A DNA stretch of 64,000 nt from an uncultured Bacteroidales bacterium (GCA_946011725.1 CAMGBT010000002.1:1-64000), one strand, 5' to 3'. Positions 25,640 through 34,578 are shown, counted from the stretch's first letter. Notes: generated by a model not told the origin, from the sequence alone. A program made the numbers and translations.

Positions 25640-25642
25640 CTG

Positions 25643-25713
25643 TAGTCTTACCAGGATTCGAACCTAGACAGACAGAACCAAAATCTGTAGTGCTACCATT
25701 ACACCATAAGACT
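25643..25713 (-). tRNA. tRNA-Gln (TTG)
   Basis: Minus strand: acceptor AGTCTTA / TAAGACT with discriminator A, D arm TGGTGTAATGGTAGCA, anticodon loop TTTTGGT giving anticodon TTG, T arm GGTTCGAATCC. The CCA end is not encoded, unlike tRNA-Cys next to it. Confidence 0.94.
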
Positions 25714-25737
25714 AAGTGCTGTTCCTTAAAAGCGATG

Positions 25738-25769
25738 CAAAGTTACGGACTTTTTTTGGATTGTGCAAA
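25738..25769 (-). promoter_or_regulatory. tRNA-Gln promoter
   Basis: Minus strand: TTTG at 25769-25766, exactly 20 bp, then TAACTTTG at 25745-25738 followed by CA. Confidence 0.85.
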
Positions 25770-25833
25770 TTTTTCGGCATTTTTTTTCGAAAAATGTGCA
25801 AAATTGTGGATTTTTCGCTTAAAAGGCGTGTGA

Positions 25834-27027
25834 TTAGCGGCCGAAGAGGCTCTTGAGGCCGTCCATATCGAAGGTGAGGGTGAAGCGGAGGGTTTGGTCG
25901 AGCGGGGATGAGGCGGCGGTGGCGATCATGTAGGATGCGTCGAGGCGTACCACGTTGAGCGAGAAGCCGGCGCCGGCCGAGAAGTATTGGCGGTTGCCTT
26001 TGTCGGGGTGTTCGTAGAAGTAGCCGGCACGGAGGAAGAATTGGTTGTTGTAGGCGTACTCGGCGCCGATGCTCCAGTTGATTTCTTTGAGTTCTTCGGA
26101 AGCGCCGCCGGGAGCGTCGGTGAATGATTTGAAGATGCCGGAGATGGAAGAGGTGTTTTCCCAGTCGGTAAGGTCGTCGGTGTAAGCGGCCTGCCCTTCA
26201 GGGGTTTGGGTGTCGTAGTCGGCTTGGCGAGGACGCGCGGGCACCAGGAGTTTGTTGGCGTCGAGGGCGAAGGTGAGGTTGTGGTAGTCGGCCAGCGGGA
26301 AGGTGAAGGCTGTGCCGATACGCAGGTTGGTGGGCAGGAAGGCGGGATTTTCGCCGTCGTTGTAGGCTACCTTGGTGCCGATGTTGGAGATGTTGAAGCC
26401 CCATGACCACTGGCACTCGTTGCGACCGATGATGGGGTAGGTGGTGTAGTAACCGGAGATGTCGGCGGCGAAGGCTGACGCGCCGGAGTTTTGGTCGCCG
26501 GCGTAGGAGTCGGAGAAGCCGAGGTCGGAGTAGATATAGCGGAAGACTACGCCCATGGAGAATTTTTCGGAGAGTTTGCGGGAGTAGCCGATGTCGAACG
26601 ACATTTCGTAGGGGTTGATAGTTTGGGCGATGTCGCTACCGGCGTTTGAGGAGTTCACCTCGCCCAGGGAGAAGTAGCGGAGGGAAGCGGAGACGGCTTG
26701 GTTGTCGTCGCGACCGATTTTGAGGTATCCGGAGAGGTTGGCGAGGAAGATGTCGTTGACGAGTTTTCGCAGCCAGGGGGTGTAGCTGAGACCGACGCCG
26801 GCTTGAGAGTATGCGAAGGCATACTTCGACGGGTTCCAGAATTGGGAGTTGACGTCGGCTTCGGTGGCCACGCCGAGGTCGCCCATTGAAGCGCCGCGCG
26901 CATCGGGGGCGATACCGAGGGAAGTGACGCCGGTCTGGATGGGGTTGAAGGCGCTTTTCTGCGCGGAGGCGAGTGAGCCGAGGCCGAGGAGAGCGGCCGA
27001 AAGGGCTATGTAGCGGAAGATTTTCAT
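25834..27027 (-). CDS. porV: Type IX secretion outer-membrane shuttle protein PorV (LptO)
   Basis: PorV is a FadL-like beta-barrel that carries cargo with C-terminal sorting domains from the translocon to the PorU sortase. The 397-residue protein has a signal peptide (cleavage near ASAQKS), then the characteristic N-terminal text TGVTSLGIAPDARGASMGDL and EADVNSQFWNPSKYAF. Barrel strands alternate through the rest and the end (DQTLRFTLTFDMDG) is typical of an outer-membrane barrel. It lies downstream of porU as in Porphyromonas gingivalis (PG0026-PG0027), here separated by 208 bp that hold inverted repeats. Confidence 0.92.
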   Translation of the reverse strand: MKIFRYIALSAALLGLGSLASAQKSAFNPIQTGVTSLGIAPDARGASMGDLGVATEADVNSQFWNPSKYAFAYSQAGVGLSYTPWLRKLVNDIFLANLSGYLKIGRDDNQAVSASLRYFSLGEVNSSNAGSDIAQTINPYEMSFDIGYSRKLSEKFSMGVVFRYIYSDLGFSDSYAGDQNSGASAFAADISGYYTTYPIIGRNECQWSWGFNISNIGTKVAYNDGENPAFLPTNLRIGTAFTFPLADYHNLTFALDANKLLVPARPRQADYDTQTPEGQAAYTDDLTDWENTSSISGIFKSFTDAPGGASEELKEINWSIGAEYAYNNQFFLRAGYFYEHPDKGNRQYFSAGAGFSLNVVRLDASYMIATAASSPLDQTLRFTLTFDMDGLKSLFGR

Positions 27028-27098
27028 GCAAATTGAGTATTATACACCTATATAACTGAAAATTAGGGAAAATATTGCATGGCAAGGTGAAAAAGGAA

Positions 27099-27135
27099 GC
27101 CTCACCCCGGCCCTCCCCTAAAGGGAAGGGGGAAA
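27099..27135. repeat. Short CCCCGGCCCT-type hairpin repeat
   Basis: CTCACCCCGGCCCTCCCCTA followed by AAGGGAAGGGGG forms an imperfect C-rich/G-rich hairpin. The text resembles short palindromes scattered in many Bacteroidetes genomes; only one copy is seen here. Confidence 0.4.
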
Positions 27136-27156
27136 GGATGGTTATGGAATATTGGT

Positions 27157-27207
27157 GAATTAGCCTTATTAGTCTAATTGGGCTAATAAGACTAATAAGG
27201 CTAATTC
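27157..27207. repeat. Perfect 19-bp inverted repeat between porU and porV
   Basis: GAATTAGCCTTATTAGTCT (27157-27175) and its exact reverse complement (27189-27207), with a 13-nt centre. Each arm also holds two TTAG(C/T)CT-like direct units. No U-tract follows, so it could slow transcription, stabilise an RNA end, or be a mobile-repeat relic. Confidence 0.75.
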
Positions 27208-27235
27208 GTAGGCTATATAATGATGTACGCGCGCG

Positions 27236-30200
27236 TTAGCGGAGGATGAGGATGCGGGCGGGGGTGGAGTGGCCGTAGTAGCTGTCGCTGCGGATGAGCA
27301 GGGTGGCGTTGTACAGGCCGTTGGGGAGGTTATCGCCGGCCGCGGAGGTGAGGTCCCACTGATAGGGGAAGGCAACGTTCTCGGCGCTGAATACGGTGAG
27401 ACCATTGGCATCGGTGATCACGAGGCGGTTCTTGGAGTATTCTTGCGACAGGTTGAATGTGGCCACGGTGCGAGCGGGCTCTTCGTCGACGGTGAGTTCG
27501 GGCTTTTCGAGGCGGGTTACGACCACGAAGTCGGTGGTGGTGCGGGCGGTGAGGCCGGCATTGTTAGCCACGATGAATTCGATGGTGTGTTGGCCTTCGC
27601 TAAGGCCGTCGATGGAAGCGGTGAAGTCGTATGTGCCATCGTCGCGGCGGGTGAAGTTGCTGTTGAGGCCGCTGTGGGGAGTGAGGTCGTCGATGACCAA
27701 GCGGGTGCGGGTGGTGATGTCGCCGGACGAAAGGCGCAGGCCGGATGCGGCGGGGTCAACCACGGCGTGGATGGTGATTTCGGCACCGGTTTCGGCACCG
27801 GGTACGAATGTGGGTTGATCGAGGTAGAACTCTTTGATGGTGGGCGCTTCGAACTCTACGCCGGCAAATTCGGCGGGGTCGTAGTCTTCGATAAGCAGGC
27901 CGTGGGCGGTGGAGATGGCGGAGGCGGAGAGGTCGGAATTGTTAGCAGTGATAATCACGCGGTGATCAGCGCCGGGCACTTCGGACACCGGGGTGGAGAC
28001 TTCCACGGTGAATCGGCCTTCGGTGACGGTGGCTTCGTATTGGCCGAGGATGTCGTATTCGAGCGAGTAGGTGAGCGGCGCGTAGCTGTTTTCGTTGTTG
28101 GTGTTCTGGGTTTGGTAAGAGCGGGCGCCTTCGAGCACGGTGATGGTGACGGTGCCGTTGAACGAGGTGTCGATAAGGCCTTTGCTGTCGGTGATTTGTC
28201 CGATGAAGGTGGAAGATGTTAACGGTTTGATAGTCACGGGATTGTCGCTGCTGAGCGGGGCGTCGGCGGTGAATCGCTGACCATTGACGGAGGTGAGCAG
28301 AGCGCGGTGGGTGGTGGCGCCGGCGGGGAGAGCGGGGTCGCCGCCGAGGTTGTAGCTCATATTGTTGACGCGGCCGGAGCGGGTGATGCCGTCGCGCACC
28401 ATTGTGCGGCTGCGGGCGTCGAGGAACACGCTGCCGAAGGTGTCGTTGGCACCGGCGGCGGCAAACGCGGCAGCCACGGGCACGCAGGTGTGCTGATTGT
28501 AGACGATGTAGACGGACCGGGTGGCAGCCACGCCGGCGATGGCGCCGCCGTTAACGTTGAAGAGCATCGATTCGAGCAGGCCGTTTTGCAAGCGGTCGAA
28601 GGCGAATTGGTCGCAGCTCGAGAGCATCACGAACGGCAGCGAGGAGTAGGTGTAGCTTTCGGCGGTGCGGGTGTTAAGCGCCTGACAGTTAGCGATGTAG
28701 GTGGGGCCGCCGTGGCCGGAAAAGCTGAGGTAACCTACGCCGTTGACTAATTGGTCGTGGACGATGTTGATTACGGCATCTTGGTTGGTGTATCCGGTGC
28801 CGATGTACAATTGTGTGGGCACATCCACCACGGTGACGTCGGGGTTGATTTCTTTGATGGCGTTGGCCACTTCGATGCAGTGCTTGGCGTGGGTGTTGCG
28901 GTCGCCTTCGCCGGCAATGAGCATGGAGCGGTAGCGCGAGGCGGGGTCAACGGGATTGGCCAAGTAGTTAGCCACCTTGTCCACGTAGTTTTGGGCTTGA
29001 ACGGCGGTGATGGCGGGCACGCGGCCAACGGCCACTTGCATCGTTTGCTCCTGGATTTCGGTGTGGTTGTAGTTATCGCCGAGCATGCCGAAGATATTGT
29101 CGGAGCAATAGCAGGTGATGAGGTTGCGGCTTTGGTCGGGGTCGTTATTTTCGTAAGCCAGCAGGCGTTCGTTGGCAGGGATTGTGATGGAACGGTTGTC
29201 GTAAGCGCCTATGCCATAGAGCATTATGGAACTGAATTTGGACGGGTTGCGGTCGTAGAGCATCTTGGCGAAGCGGCGGTAACCCATCACGTCGCGGGTG
29301 CCGGAGGAGAATTCGTTGAAGATTTGGTTGTGCTCAACCACGGCCACGTCCAATCCTTGGTAAGCGCGGTGGAGGTTGGCGATTGACTCGGCCATGGGCT
29401 TGAACTCTTCGGTGGTGATGATGAGCAAGTCGGGTGTGGCGAGGCTGTGGAGGTTTTGCGGAGCTACCTGGCCGATGACTTCCACCTCGTGGAATTGGCC
29501 GGTGGGACGGAATGCCACCACGCGGCGCACGCTGCTGTTGATGCCGAATTGCAGGGTGCGGGCCTCGGCATCGTATTGGCCGGCGATGCGGCTGATTTGG
29601 TCGGGACGGTTGACGAGCCACAGCACCACTTCCTCGGCGTCGACGTCGCTAAACTGTTGAGTGACAGCGTTTGAGCGCTGGGTGGAGCTGTAGTACATCA
29701 CCAAGTCGTTGCAGTCGGCATCGAAGGCGTTGGCGCGGGGATAGCGGAGCACGTAGCGGTCGTAAGCGCAGTAGCGGTAAGTGATTTTGGGCAATTGAGC
29801 GGTGACGGTGACGGGTTGGCCGGCCGTGGTGGGCGAGAACTTAACGATGGTGGATGCGTAGTTGAATTGGTCGTAGTCGTTCTCGGCGATGTTCCAAGCC
29901 TTTTCGGTGGTGTAGTCCACCAACTTGCCGTTGGTAACGGCCGCGGGGATAGTGGTGGCTTGCGAAGCGCACACGGCGAAGCGGAACACCAGTGAGGCGT
30001 AAGTTTCGCTGGTGGATGCCTTGTAGTTGTGGAGATCTACTTCAAAGGGCACTTCCTCGCCGCTCAGGCAGCTGCGGTTGTGATACTCGGAGCCGCCTTT
30101 GATGGGGCAGGTGTTGTCCACATCGTCGATGATGACGCTGATGTGCGATTCTTCCACGGAGGCAGTGGCTGATGTAGGCAGCTGACATTCAGGTACTTCC

Positions 30201-30634
30201 ACCCTACCTTGCCAGTCGCTCAGGAAATAGTACGAGCGGGTGTCGTAATAGTTGCGACGGAGCTTGAACGAGTTCCACACGCCGGTGTTGTCGGTGTATT
30301 CCAAGTCCTCGTCGGCATCGCCGTAGAATAGGATTCGGCCGTCGGTGGTGTGGTAAGTGGCAGTGGGCGTGAGGTCGTCGGGATGGTCGGCGGCAAAGGT
30401 GTGGTCGGCAAACAGCACAGCGCCGTAACCGTAGACCTGCACCTGTTCCGGCTGCTCGAAGCCCAAGGCTCGCAGTTGGTCGTAACTGATTTGATGGATG
30501 CCTTGCTCGGAGGTGGCTATCTTCACCCAGTGGCCGCTGTTGAGCGCCGAGGAGGCGGTGTAATTGGATGTGTCGAATGCGGAAGCCGCGCCGGCCACCG
30601 ACATCGCAAGTAATGCTATCAGACTGCGTTTCAT
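27236..30634 (-). CDS. porU: Type IX secretion system sortase PorU (C25 gingipain-family)
   Basis: PorU removes the C-terminal sorting domain of type IX cargo and joins the cargo to anionic LPS at the cell surface. The 1132-residue protein has a signal peptide (to about GAASAFD), a long N-terminal beta-rich region, and the C25 caspase-like domain: His in YLSFSGHGGPTYI near residue 640 and Cys in FVMLSSCDQFAFD near 674. The following VNGGAIAGVAATRS is typical. Ig-like modules follow, and the end (GLTVFSAENV, LPNGLYNATL) is a sorting-domain-like fold. Its partner porV lies downstream. The gene is 4 bp after the FAH-like gene and shares its operon with rex. Synteny and length favour PorU over a secreted gingipain. 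Confidence 0.92.
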   Translation of the reverse strand: MKRSLIALLAMSVAGAASAFDTSNYTASSALNSGHWVKIATSEQGIHQISYDQLRALGFEQPEQVQVYGYGAVLFADHTFAADHPDDLTPTATYHTTDGRILFYGDADEDLEYTDNTGVWNSFKLRRNYYDTRSYYFLSDWQGRVEVPECQLPTSATASVEESHISVIIDDVDNTCPIKGGSEYHNRSCLSGEEVPFEVDLHNYKASTSETYASLVFRFAVCASQATTIPAAVTNGKLVDYTTEKAWNIAENDYDQFNYASTIVKFSPTTAGQPVTVTAQLPKITYRYCAYDRYVLRYPRANAFDADCNDLVMYYSSTQRSNAVTQQFSDVDAEEVVLWLVNRPDQISRIAGQYDAEARTLQFGINSSVRRVVAFRPTGQFHEVEVIGQVAPQNLHSLATPDLLIITTEEFKPMAESIANLHRAYQGLDVAVVEHNQIFNEFSSGTRDVMGYRRFAKMLYDRNPSKFSSIMLYGIGAYDNRSITIPANERLLAYENNDPDQSRNLITCYCSDNIFGMLGDNYNHTEIQEQTMQVAVGRVPAITAVQAQNYVDKVANYLANPVDPASRYRSMLIAGEGDRNTHAKHCIEVANAIKEINPDVTVVDVPTQLYIGTGYTNQDAVINIVHDQLVNGVGYLSFSGHGGPTYIANCQALNTRTAESYTYSSLPFVMLSSCDQFAFDRLQNGLLESMLFNVNGGAIAGVAATRSVYIVYNQHTCVPVAAAFAAAGANDTFGSVFLDARSRTMVRDGITRSGRVNNMSYNLGGDPALPAGATTHRALLTSVNGQRFTADAPLSSDNPVTIKPLTSSTFIGQITDSKGLIDTSFNGTVTITVLEGARSYQTQNTNNENSYAPLTYSLEYDILGQYEATVTEGRFTVEVSTPVSEVPGADHRVIITANNSDLSASAISTAHGLLIEDYDPAEFAGVEFEAPTIKEFYLDQPTFVPGAETGAEITIHAVVDPAASGLRLSSGDITTRTRLVIDDLTPHSGLNSNFTRRDDGTYDFTASIDGLSEGQHTIEFIVANNAGLTARTTTDFVVVTRLEKPELTVDEEPARTVATFNLSQEYSKNRLVITDANGLTVFSAENVAFPYQWDLTSAAGDNLPNGLYNATLLIRSDSYYGHSTPARILILR

Positions 30635-30638
30635 CGTT

Positions 30639-31157
30639 TTAAAGTATGCGGAAGTTAAGGATCTCGCTGCCGCTCACCTCCGCACGGAGTGCCGAAGGCG
30701 CCGTGAGGGAGAATTGCAGCAGCGGAGTGGGAAATATGATAATGTCGCCGGTTTTGAAGGTGGCGAGTTGAGAATAGAGGCTGATAAATCGGTGCAACTC
30801 CTCGCGAGGAATGTCCACGGCGGTGCGAGTGGTATCGTTGCCAACGGTAATGGCTACGTCGACACCCGCCTGAGGCAGCGGCAGCCAGCGGCCGTGGATC
30901 ACGCTTTGGTCCAAAGCGCCGCAGGCAATCTCGCTGTGCTGCGGCAGCAGGCAGTGCACCAAGGTGAATGCGCCGTAATAGCGCGAGGCGAAGCGCTCCT
31001 TGATGCTCTTGCCGAGGCGGTCGATGCGCACTGCCGCGCGCACCTGGCCGGTCCACGCGCCCTCGGGCACGAACAGCGGCATTGAATCCGTGGTCACGGC
31101 CGAATCGGCTATGAGCTGCGGCGCTGCGTCGAAACTATTGAGTATCAAGGTTTTCAT
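30639..31157 (-). CDS. Degenerate fumarylacetoacetate hydrolase (FAH)-family protein
   Basis: A 172-residue protein that keeps recognisable FAH-family text: AAVRIDRLGKSIKERFASRY near residues 41-60 aligns with the family strand usually written EVELVVRIDRLGK, and FKTGDIIIFPTPL near 134-146 with the TGDxIxTGTP loop. The metal ligands are gone: the ExE pair is replaced by text such as VRAAV, and the later GxDFTARD strand reads TLVHCLLPQHSE. It is also about 30 residues shorter than normal. It is therefore probably not an active hydrolase. An FAH gene beside porU is also seen in P. gingivalis (PG0025), so the place is conserved although the active site is not. It lies between rex (3 bp) and porU (4 bp). 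Confidence 0.65.
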   Translation of the reverse strand: MKTLILNSFDAAPQLIADSAVTTDSMPLFVPEGAWTGQVRAAVRIDRLGKSIKERFASRYYGAFTLVHCLLPQHSEIACGALDQSVIHGRWLPLPQAGVDVAITVGNDTTRTAVDIPREELHRFISLYSQLATFKTGDIIIFPTPLLQFSLTAPSALRAEVSGSEILNFRIL

Positions 31158-31160
31158 AGG

Positions 31161-31820
31161 TTAAAAGTCGCTATGGTTGGAGAGCATACGGTTATACATC
31201 ACGGCCAAGTGGGAGTAGATGGAGGTGTTGGTGACCACCACACCTTCGGCCACGCGGATGCGCACCGGGGTGAAGTTCCAGATGGCTACTACGCCCGCGC
31301 CCACCAAAGAATCGGCCACGGCTTGCGCACTCTCCACCGGCACGGTGATGATGCCGATGGTGATGCCCAACCGCTTGACCAATTCGCTCAGATGCTGAGG
31401 CGAATACACCGGTATGCCGGCGATTTTGTGGCCCACGACCTTGGGGTCGTTGTCGATGCCGGCCACGATGTTGAGGCCGTAGCGCTGCAAGCCGCTGTCC
31501 TGCATCAAGGCGCCGCCCAGCGAGCCGGCGCCCACGATTACGGCATCGTGGCGCGCGCTGAAGCCGAGGAAGAACCGCAGGGCATCCTCGAGGGAGGCCA
31601 CCTCGTAGCCGATGCGCGTTTTGCCCTTGATGTTGAGGAACGACAGGTCCTTGGCTATCTGCGAAGCGTCCACGTGTAATTCCTCGGCGATGCGCGTGCT
31701 CGACACGTACTCCACCGCCTCCGAACGCAGCATCGACACAAAGGCCAAATACCACGGCAACCGCCGCAGAGTAGGCTCCGGCAGCGGGTCTATCGGTCGT
31801 GTTAATCGTTTGTCATTCAT
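31161..31820 (-). CDS. rex: Redox-sensing transcriptional repressor Rex
   Basis: Rex is a dimeric repressor that reads the NADH/NAD+ ratio and controls fermentation and respiration genes. The 219-residue protein has an N-terminal winged helix (PEPTLRRLPWYLAF, SSTRIAEELHVDASQIAKDL, IKGKTRIGYEV) and a Rossmann NAD(H) domain with VIVGAGSLGGAL and AGIDNDPKVVGHKI. VVAIWNFTPVRIRV is the typical dimer/NADH segment. Its own promoter region at 31821-31871 includes a TTATTATAATAA palindromic stretch. It heads an operon with the FAH-like gene and porU, so type IX secretion may be tied to redox state (inference). Confidence 0.95.
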   Translation of the reverse strand: MNDKRLTRPIDPLPEPTLRRLPWYLAFVSMLRSEAVEYVSSTRIAEELHVDASQIAKDLSFLNIKGKTRIGYEVASLEDALRFFLGFSARHDAVIVGAGSLGGALMQDSGLQRYGLNIVAGIDNDPKVVGHKIAGIPVYSPQHLSELVKRLGITIGIITVPVESAQAVADSLVGAGVVAIWNFTPVRIRVAEGVVVTNTSIYSHLAVMYNRMLSNHSDF

Positions 31821-31839
31821 CTTATTATAATAAGCGGTG

Positions 31840-31871
31840 CAAAGTTACGAAAAATTTCGCAAATTAGCAAG
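31840..31871 (-). promoter_or_regulatory. rex-porU operon promoter
   Basis: Minus strand: TAACTTTG at 31847-31840, with CTTG at 31871-31868, 20 bp upstream. The palindrome TTATTATAATAA (31822-31833) lies just after the predicted start, a possible repressor site. Confidence 0.6.
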
Positions 31872-31941
31872 AAAGAAATTTTGCAGCGCGCGATTATTAA
31901 TGATCAACCGCCGTCCGGCGCAAACTGCCGGCCATGCCGAG

Positions 31942-32022
31942 CCGAGCAAGAGCTCGACGCCGTGTGCAAAAAGGCTCCGCGCGCTCGGCGCTTCGGCTTC
32001 CGCCTCAGCACAGGACCCAAGG
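31942..32022 (+). repeat. Dispersed repeat, copy 6 (hairpin + forward B module)
   Basis: CGAGCAAGAGCTCG at 31943-31956, GTGTGCAAAAAGGCTCCGCG, then CTTCGGCTTCCGCCTCAGCA (31991-32010) and CAGGACCC. The B module is in the opposite orientation to copies 1 and 3 relative to the hairpin. Confidence 0.75.
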
Positions 32023-32051
32023 CTGCCGCGGAGCTTTTTCCGGACGGATGC

Positions 32052-32089
32052 AAAGAGACGGCTGCTCCGTTGGGGGGAGCAGCCGTCTC
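32052..32089 (-). terminator. Terminator of the type IX cargo gene
   Basis: A perfect 14-bp stem, GAGACGGCTGCTCC (32055-32068) with GGAGCAGCCGTCTC (32076-32089), 7-nt loop. It begins 26 bp past the stop at 32115 on the minus strand; the T-run is short (CTTTG). Confidence 0.75.
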
Positions 32090-32114
32090 GGCAGCGCTAT
32101 TATTGATGATTGGT

Positions 32115-34442
32115 CTATTTCACCAATTTCTTGGTGACTTCACCGCGGGCGGTGCGTTGGAAGTAGATGCCGGGGGCGGGGGTGCCGCTAACTTGTTGGC
32201 CGGCAACGTTGAAGAGTTGAGCAGGGGCATCATCGCTGTCGGCGATGGCCGAGGTGATGGATGCGTTGCCGTCGTAGTGAACGGTGACGGTGGCGGCTAC
32301 GCCGGGTGCGGAGATGAGCACGTCTTGGTCGGTGGCTTCGGTGCCGGAGGCGGTGAACTCGATCTTAGCGTCGCCGTAGCGGCCGGTGATCGAAGCGGAG
32401 AGCCATGCGGGCAGGGGCGAGCCATCGGGCTGAGTGGCAGTGAGTTGCGAGCCGTCGTAGTATGATCCGAGGGCGATTTCAGCCAGACCTTCGGAGTCGG
32501 TGCTTACTTCTTCGGCAGCGGGGAAGAGCCACGGGTAAGCGGCATCGAGGCCGATGGCGAAGGCTTGAAAACCGGTGTAGTAGGCGATGGGCGAGAGCGA
32601 AGTGCGGGTTTCGCCGCCCATGGTGATTTCTTTATCAAGCCAGCCGTAGGCGTACTCCATGGAGTTGTCCTCTACCGACTGGTAGGGCGCGAAGTAGGTG
32701 ACGTTTTCGGGGTCGTTGAAGCCGGAGAGGCGTACCAAGTACATTTCGCAGACGTCGGCCGACATGGCCAGGGGCTCTTCGAATGCAAAGGGGATGGCGT
32801 AGAAGTTTTGTGTACCGCCTTCCATCATAATCATGTCGGCGCCGCTGCAGGTGGCGGTGGCGAGGAGGTCACCTACGGTGCCGTCCTCGTTAAGTTTGAG
32901 CACGTCGAGGGTGAACAGAGCGCCTTCACCGATTTGGCCTTTGGCGAGCACCCATGCGTCGGAGAATACCAGCGGGTTCTGCGATGCGTAGTACAGGTTC
33001 ATGATGGCGTTGAGTTTGACGCCTTCACCTTCTTCTTCCTGACCTTCGAAGGTGTAATCGGTCCAGAATTGGTCCACGTCTTTGCTGTAGCCGTACAGAG
33101 GGATGCCGGCTTCCATGTCGTTGTCAACCACCATAATATCGAAGCCTTCGGTGTTGATATCGAAGGGCATTACGCCGAAGGTTTCCACTGTGCCGGAGAT
33201 GCTCCATTCAGCGCGACCGCCGGCTTGGAAGTACTGGTAGCGTTGGAATGTGCCATCGGCGGCGCCCGGTTTGGAGATGGTGAGGATGGGCGAGTCGTAG
33301 CAGTTGTTGCGGCAGGTGAAGTCGTTGGTATAGTCGGGGAGGTAGGTGGCGGAGAGGTCGAAAGAGTTGGTGGTGAGGATGTCGTTTGTGGCCCAGTCGT
33401 GGTATTGCCAGGTGACGCTCACGCCGTCTTCTTCGCAGTAGTTGTACCATGTAAGTTCCTCATTCACAGGGAGAATCGGCATCGACAGCGAGAGGGCGGA
33501 GAAGTCGGTGTTCAGGCCGTAGTAGAGCGTGTTGAAGGGGTAGAGGTAGTTCGCTTCGATTTGCGGGTTGGATACCGACACGTTGTCAAGAAACATGGTG
33601 TTGCCGTCGGCACCTACGTAGCCGAAGGCGATTTGCACTTCTTGCGAGGCGAATTCCGAGAGGTCAATGGCGTAGCGGGTGAGGTTCTCGCGGTCGTAGG
33701 GGTAATTGTAGAGTTCCTCGAGCGAGAGGTCTTTATAATCGTCGAAGAAGTCGTGAACCAAAATCCATACGTCGGCATCTGTGGGCTTCACCAGCACCTT
33801 CAAAGTGGCGGCCGGTTCCACCTTGGTAAATTCGAAAGTGTCCCAATCAACGTAGTTGAGGTTGAACAGGAAGACGGGGTCGATATACGCATGGAAGTAG
33901 AGCGAAGGGGTGGCTGTGAGGGTAACGGGCGGAGTGATGAGCCACTCATCCTTGGCGCTTACATCATACATGATGGCTTCGTAGTAGTTGCCCACGGGCG
34001 CGGGGGAGTACATCATGCCCGTGGTGACGAACCAATTTTGAGGAATGTCGCTTACGATCGGTTCGCCGAGGGAGCTGATCGACCAGCCCTCGGGCTGCCA
34101 GTTTTCTACGGTCTCATCGAAGGCTTCAAAGCTTTCTTGCAGCACGATACCGTCGGCCGGCGCTTCCTTGGCGGGCGCGGCAAGGCGCGGGTTGACTGTC
34201 TGCTGTAAGCGGTTGGTGACCAAGCGCTTGGTGGGCACACCGTTGATGCCTTCGACCACTTGGAGCTGAACGCCCGGGGCGAGGGAACGCGCTGAGAGCA
34301 CGTGAGCGTCGGTGCGCATAGGTACTTGAACGGCGTGCTGCGAAGTGAGAACACGCGCCTTGGCTACATGAGCGGGAGCTTGCGCCGAGAGAGTGAGCGC
34401 GGAGCAAGCAACGAGGGTGGAAATGAGTAAAGCTTTCTTCAT
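32115..34442 (-). CDS. Type IX secretion cargo with choice-of-anchor-J-like domain
   Basis: A 775-residue secreted protein. The signal peptide ends near LTLSAQAPA. Residues about 105-290 (LQESFEAFDETVENWQPEGW, DEWLITPPVTL, LYFHAYIDP, NTMFLDNVSV) match the cleaved-adhesin/choice-of-anchor-J beta-sandwich common in Bacteroidetes surface proteins, often carbohydrate- or peptide-associated. Further beta-rich regions follow without catalytic motifs. The end (APAQLFNVAGQQVSG, GIYFQRTARG, VTKKLVK) is a type A sorting domain. It is transcribed alone from the promoter at 34472-34503. Function beyond surface attachment is unknown. Confidence 0.8.
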   Translation of the reverse strand: MKKALLISTLVACSALTLSAQAPAHVAKARVLTSQHAVQVPMRTDAHVLSARSLAPGVQLQVVEGINGVPTKRLVTNRLQQTVNPRLAAPAKEAPADGIVLQESFEAFDETVENWQPEGWSISSLGEPIVSDIPQNWFVTTGMMYSPAPVGNYYEAIMYDVSAKDEWLITPPVTLTATPSLYFHAYIDPVFLFNLNYVDWDTFEFTKVEPAATLKVLVKPTDADVWILVHDFFDDYKDLSLEELYNYPYDRENLTRYAIDLSEFASQEVQIAFGYVGADGNTMFLDNVSVSNPQIEANYLYPFNTLYYGLNTDFSALSLSMPILPVNEELTWYNYCEEDGVSVTWQYHDWATNDILTTNSFDLSATYLPDYTNDFTCRNNCYDSPILTISKPGAADGTFQRYQYFQAGGRAEWSISGTVETFGVMPFDINTEGFDIMVVDNDMEAGIPLYGYSKDVDQFWTDYTFEGQEEEGEGVKLNAIMNLYYASQNPLVFSDAWVLAKGQIGEGALFTLDVLKLNEDGTVGDLLATATCSGADMIMMEGGTQNFYAIPFAFEEPLAMSADVCEMYLVRLSGFNDPENVTYFAPYQSVEDNSMEYAYGWLDKEITMGGETRTSLSPIAYYTGFQAFAIGLDAAYPWLFPAAEEVSTDSEGLAEIALGSYYDGSQLTATQPDGSPLPAWLSASITGRYGDAKIEFTASGTEATDQDVLISAPGVAATVTVHYDGNASITSAIADSDDAPAQLFNVAGQQVSGTPAPGIYFQRTARGEVTKKLVK

Positions 34443-34471
34443 AGACTATTCAATTTGTGAAGTATTTGCCG

Positions 34472-34503
34472 CAAAGTTAAACACTTTTTCGCAAATATCC
34501 AAA
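34472..34503 (-). promoter_or_regulatory. Promoter of the 775-residue type IX cargo gene
   Basis: Minus strand: TTTG at 34503-34500, 20 bp, TAACTTTG at 34479-34472. Leader about 26 nt. Confidence 0.8.
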
Positions 34504-34578
34504 CATTTCTAACAAAAAATCATAAAAACTGCCAAAAATGCATCCATATGCACAAAATAACGCGCCCCGCCGCCCGCT

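Noticed and set aside
27269..28222. 317-codon plus-strand frame
   Set aside because: Antisense to porU; GC-rich shadow without signal or motifs.
27236..30634. C25 protease as a secreted gingipain-type virulence factor
   Set aside because: Length, N-terminal beta region and pairing with porV fit the sortase PorU.
32565..34208. 547-codon plus-strand open frame
   Set aside because: It is antisense to the type IX cargo gene at 32115-34442, has valine/glycine-rich text typical of GC-rich antisense shadows, and no promoter. The cargo gene has signal peptide and sorting domain.
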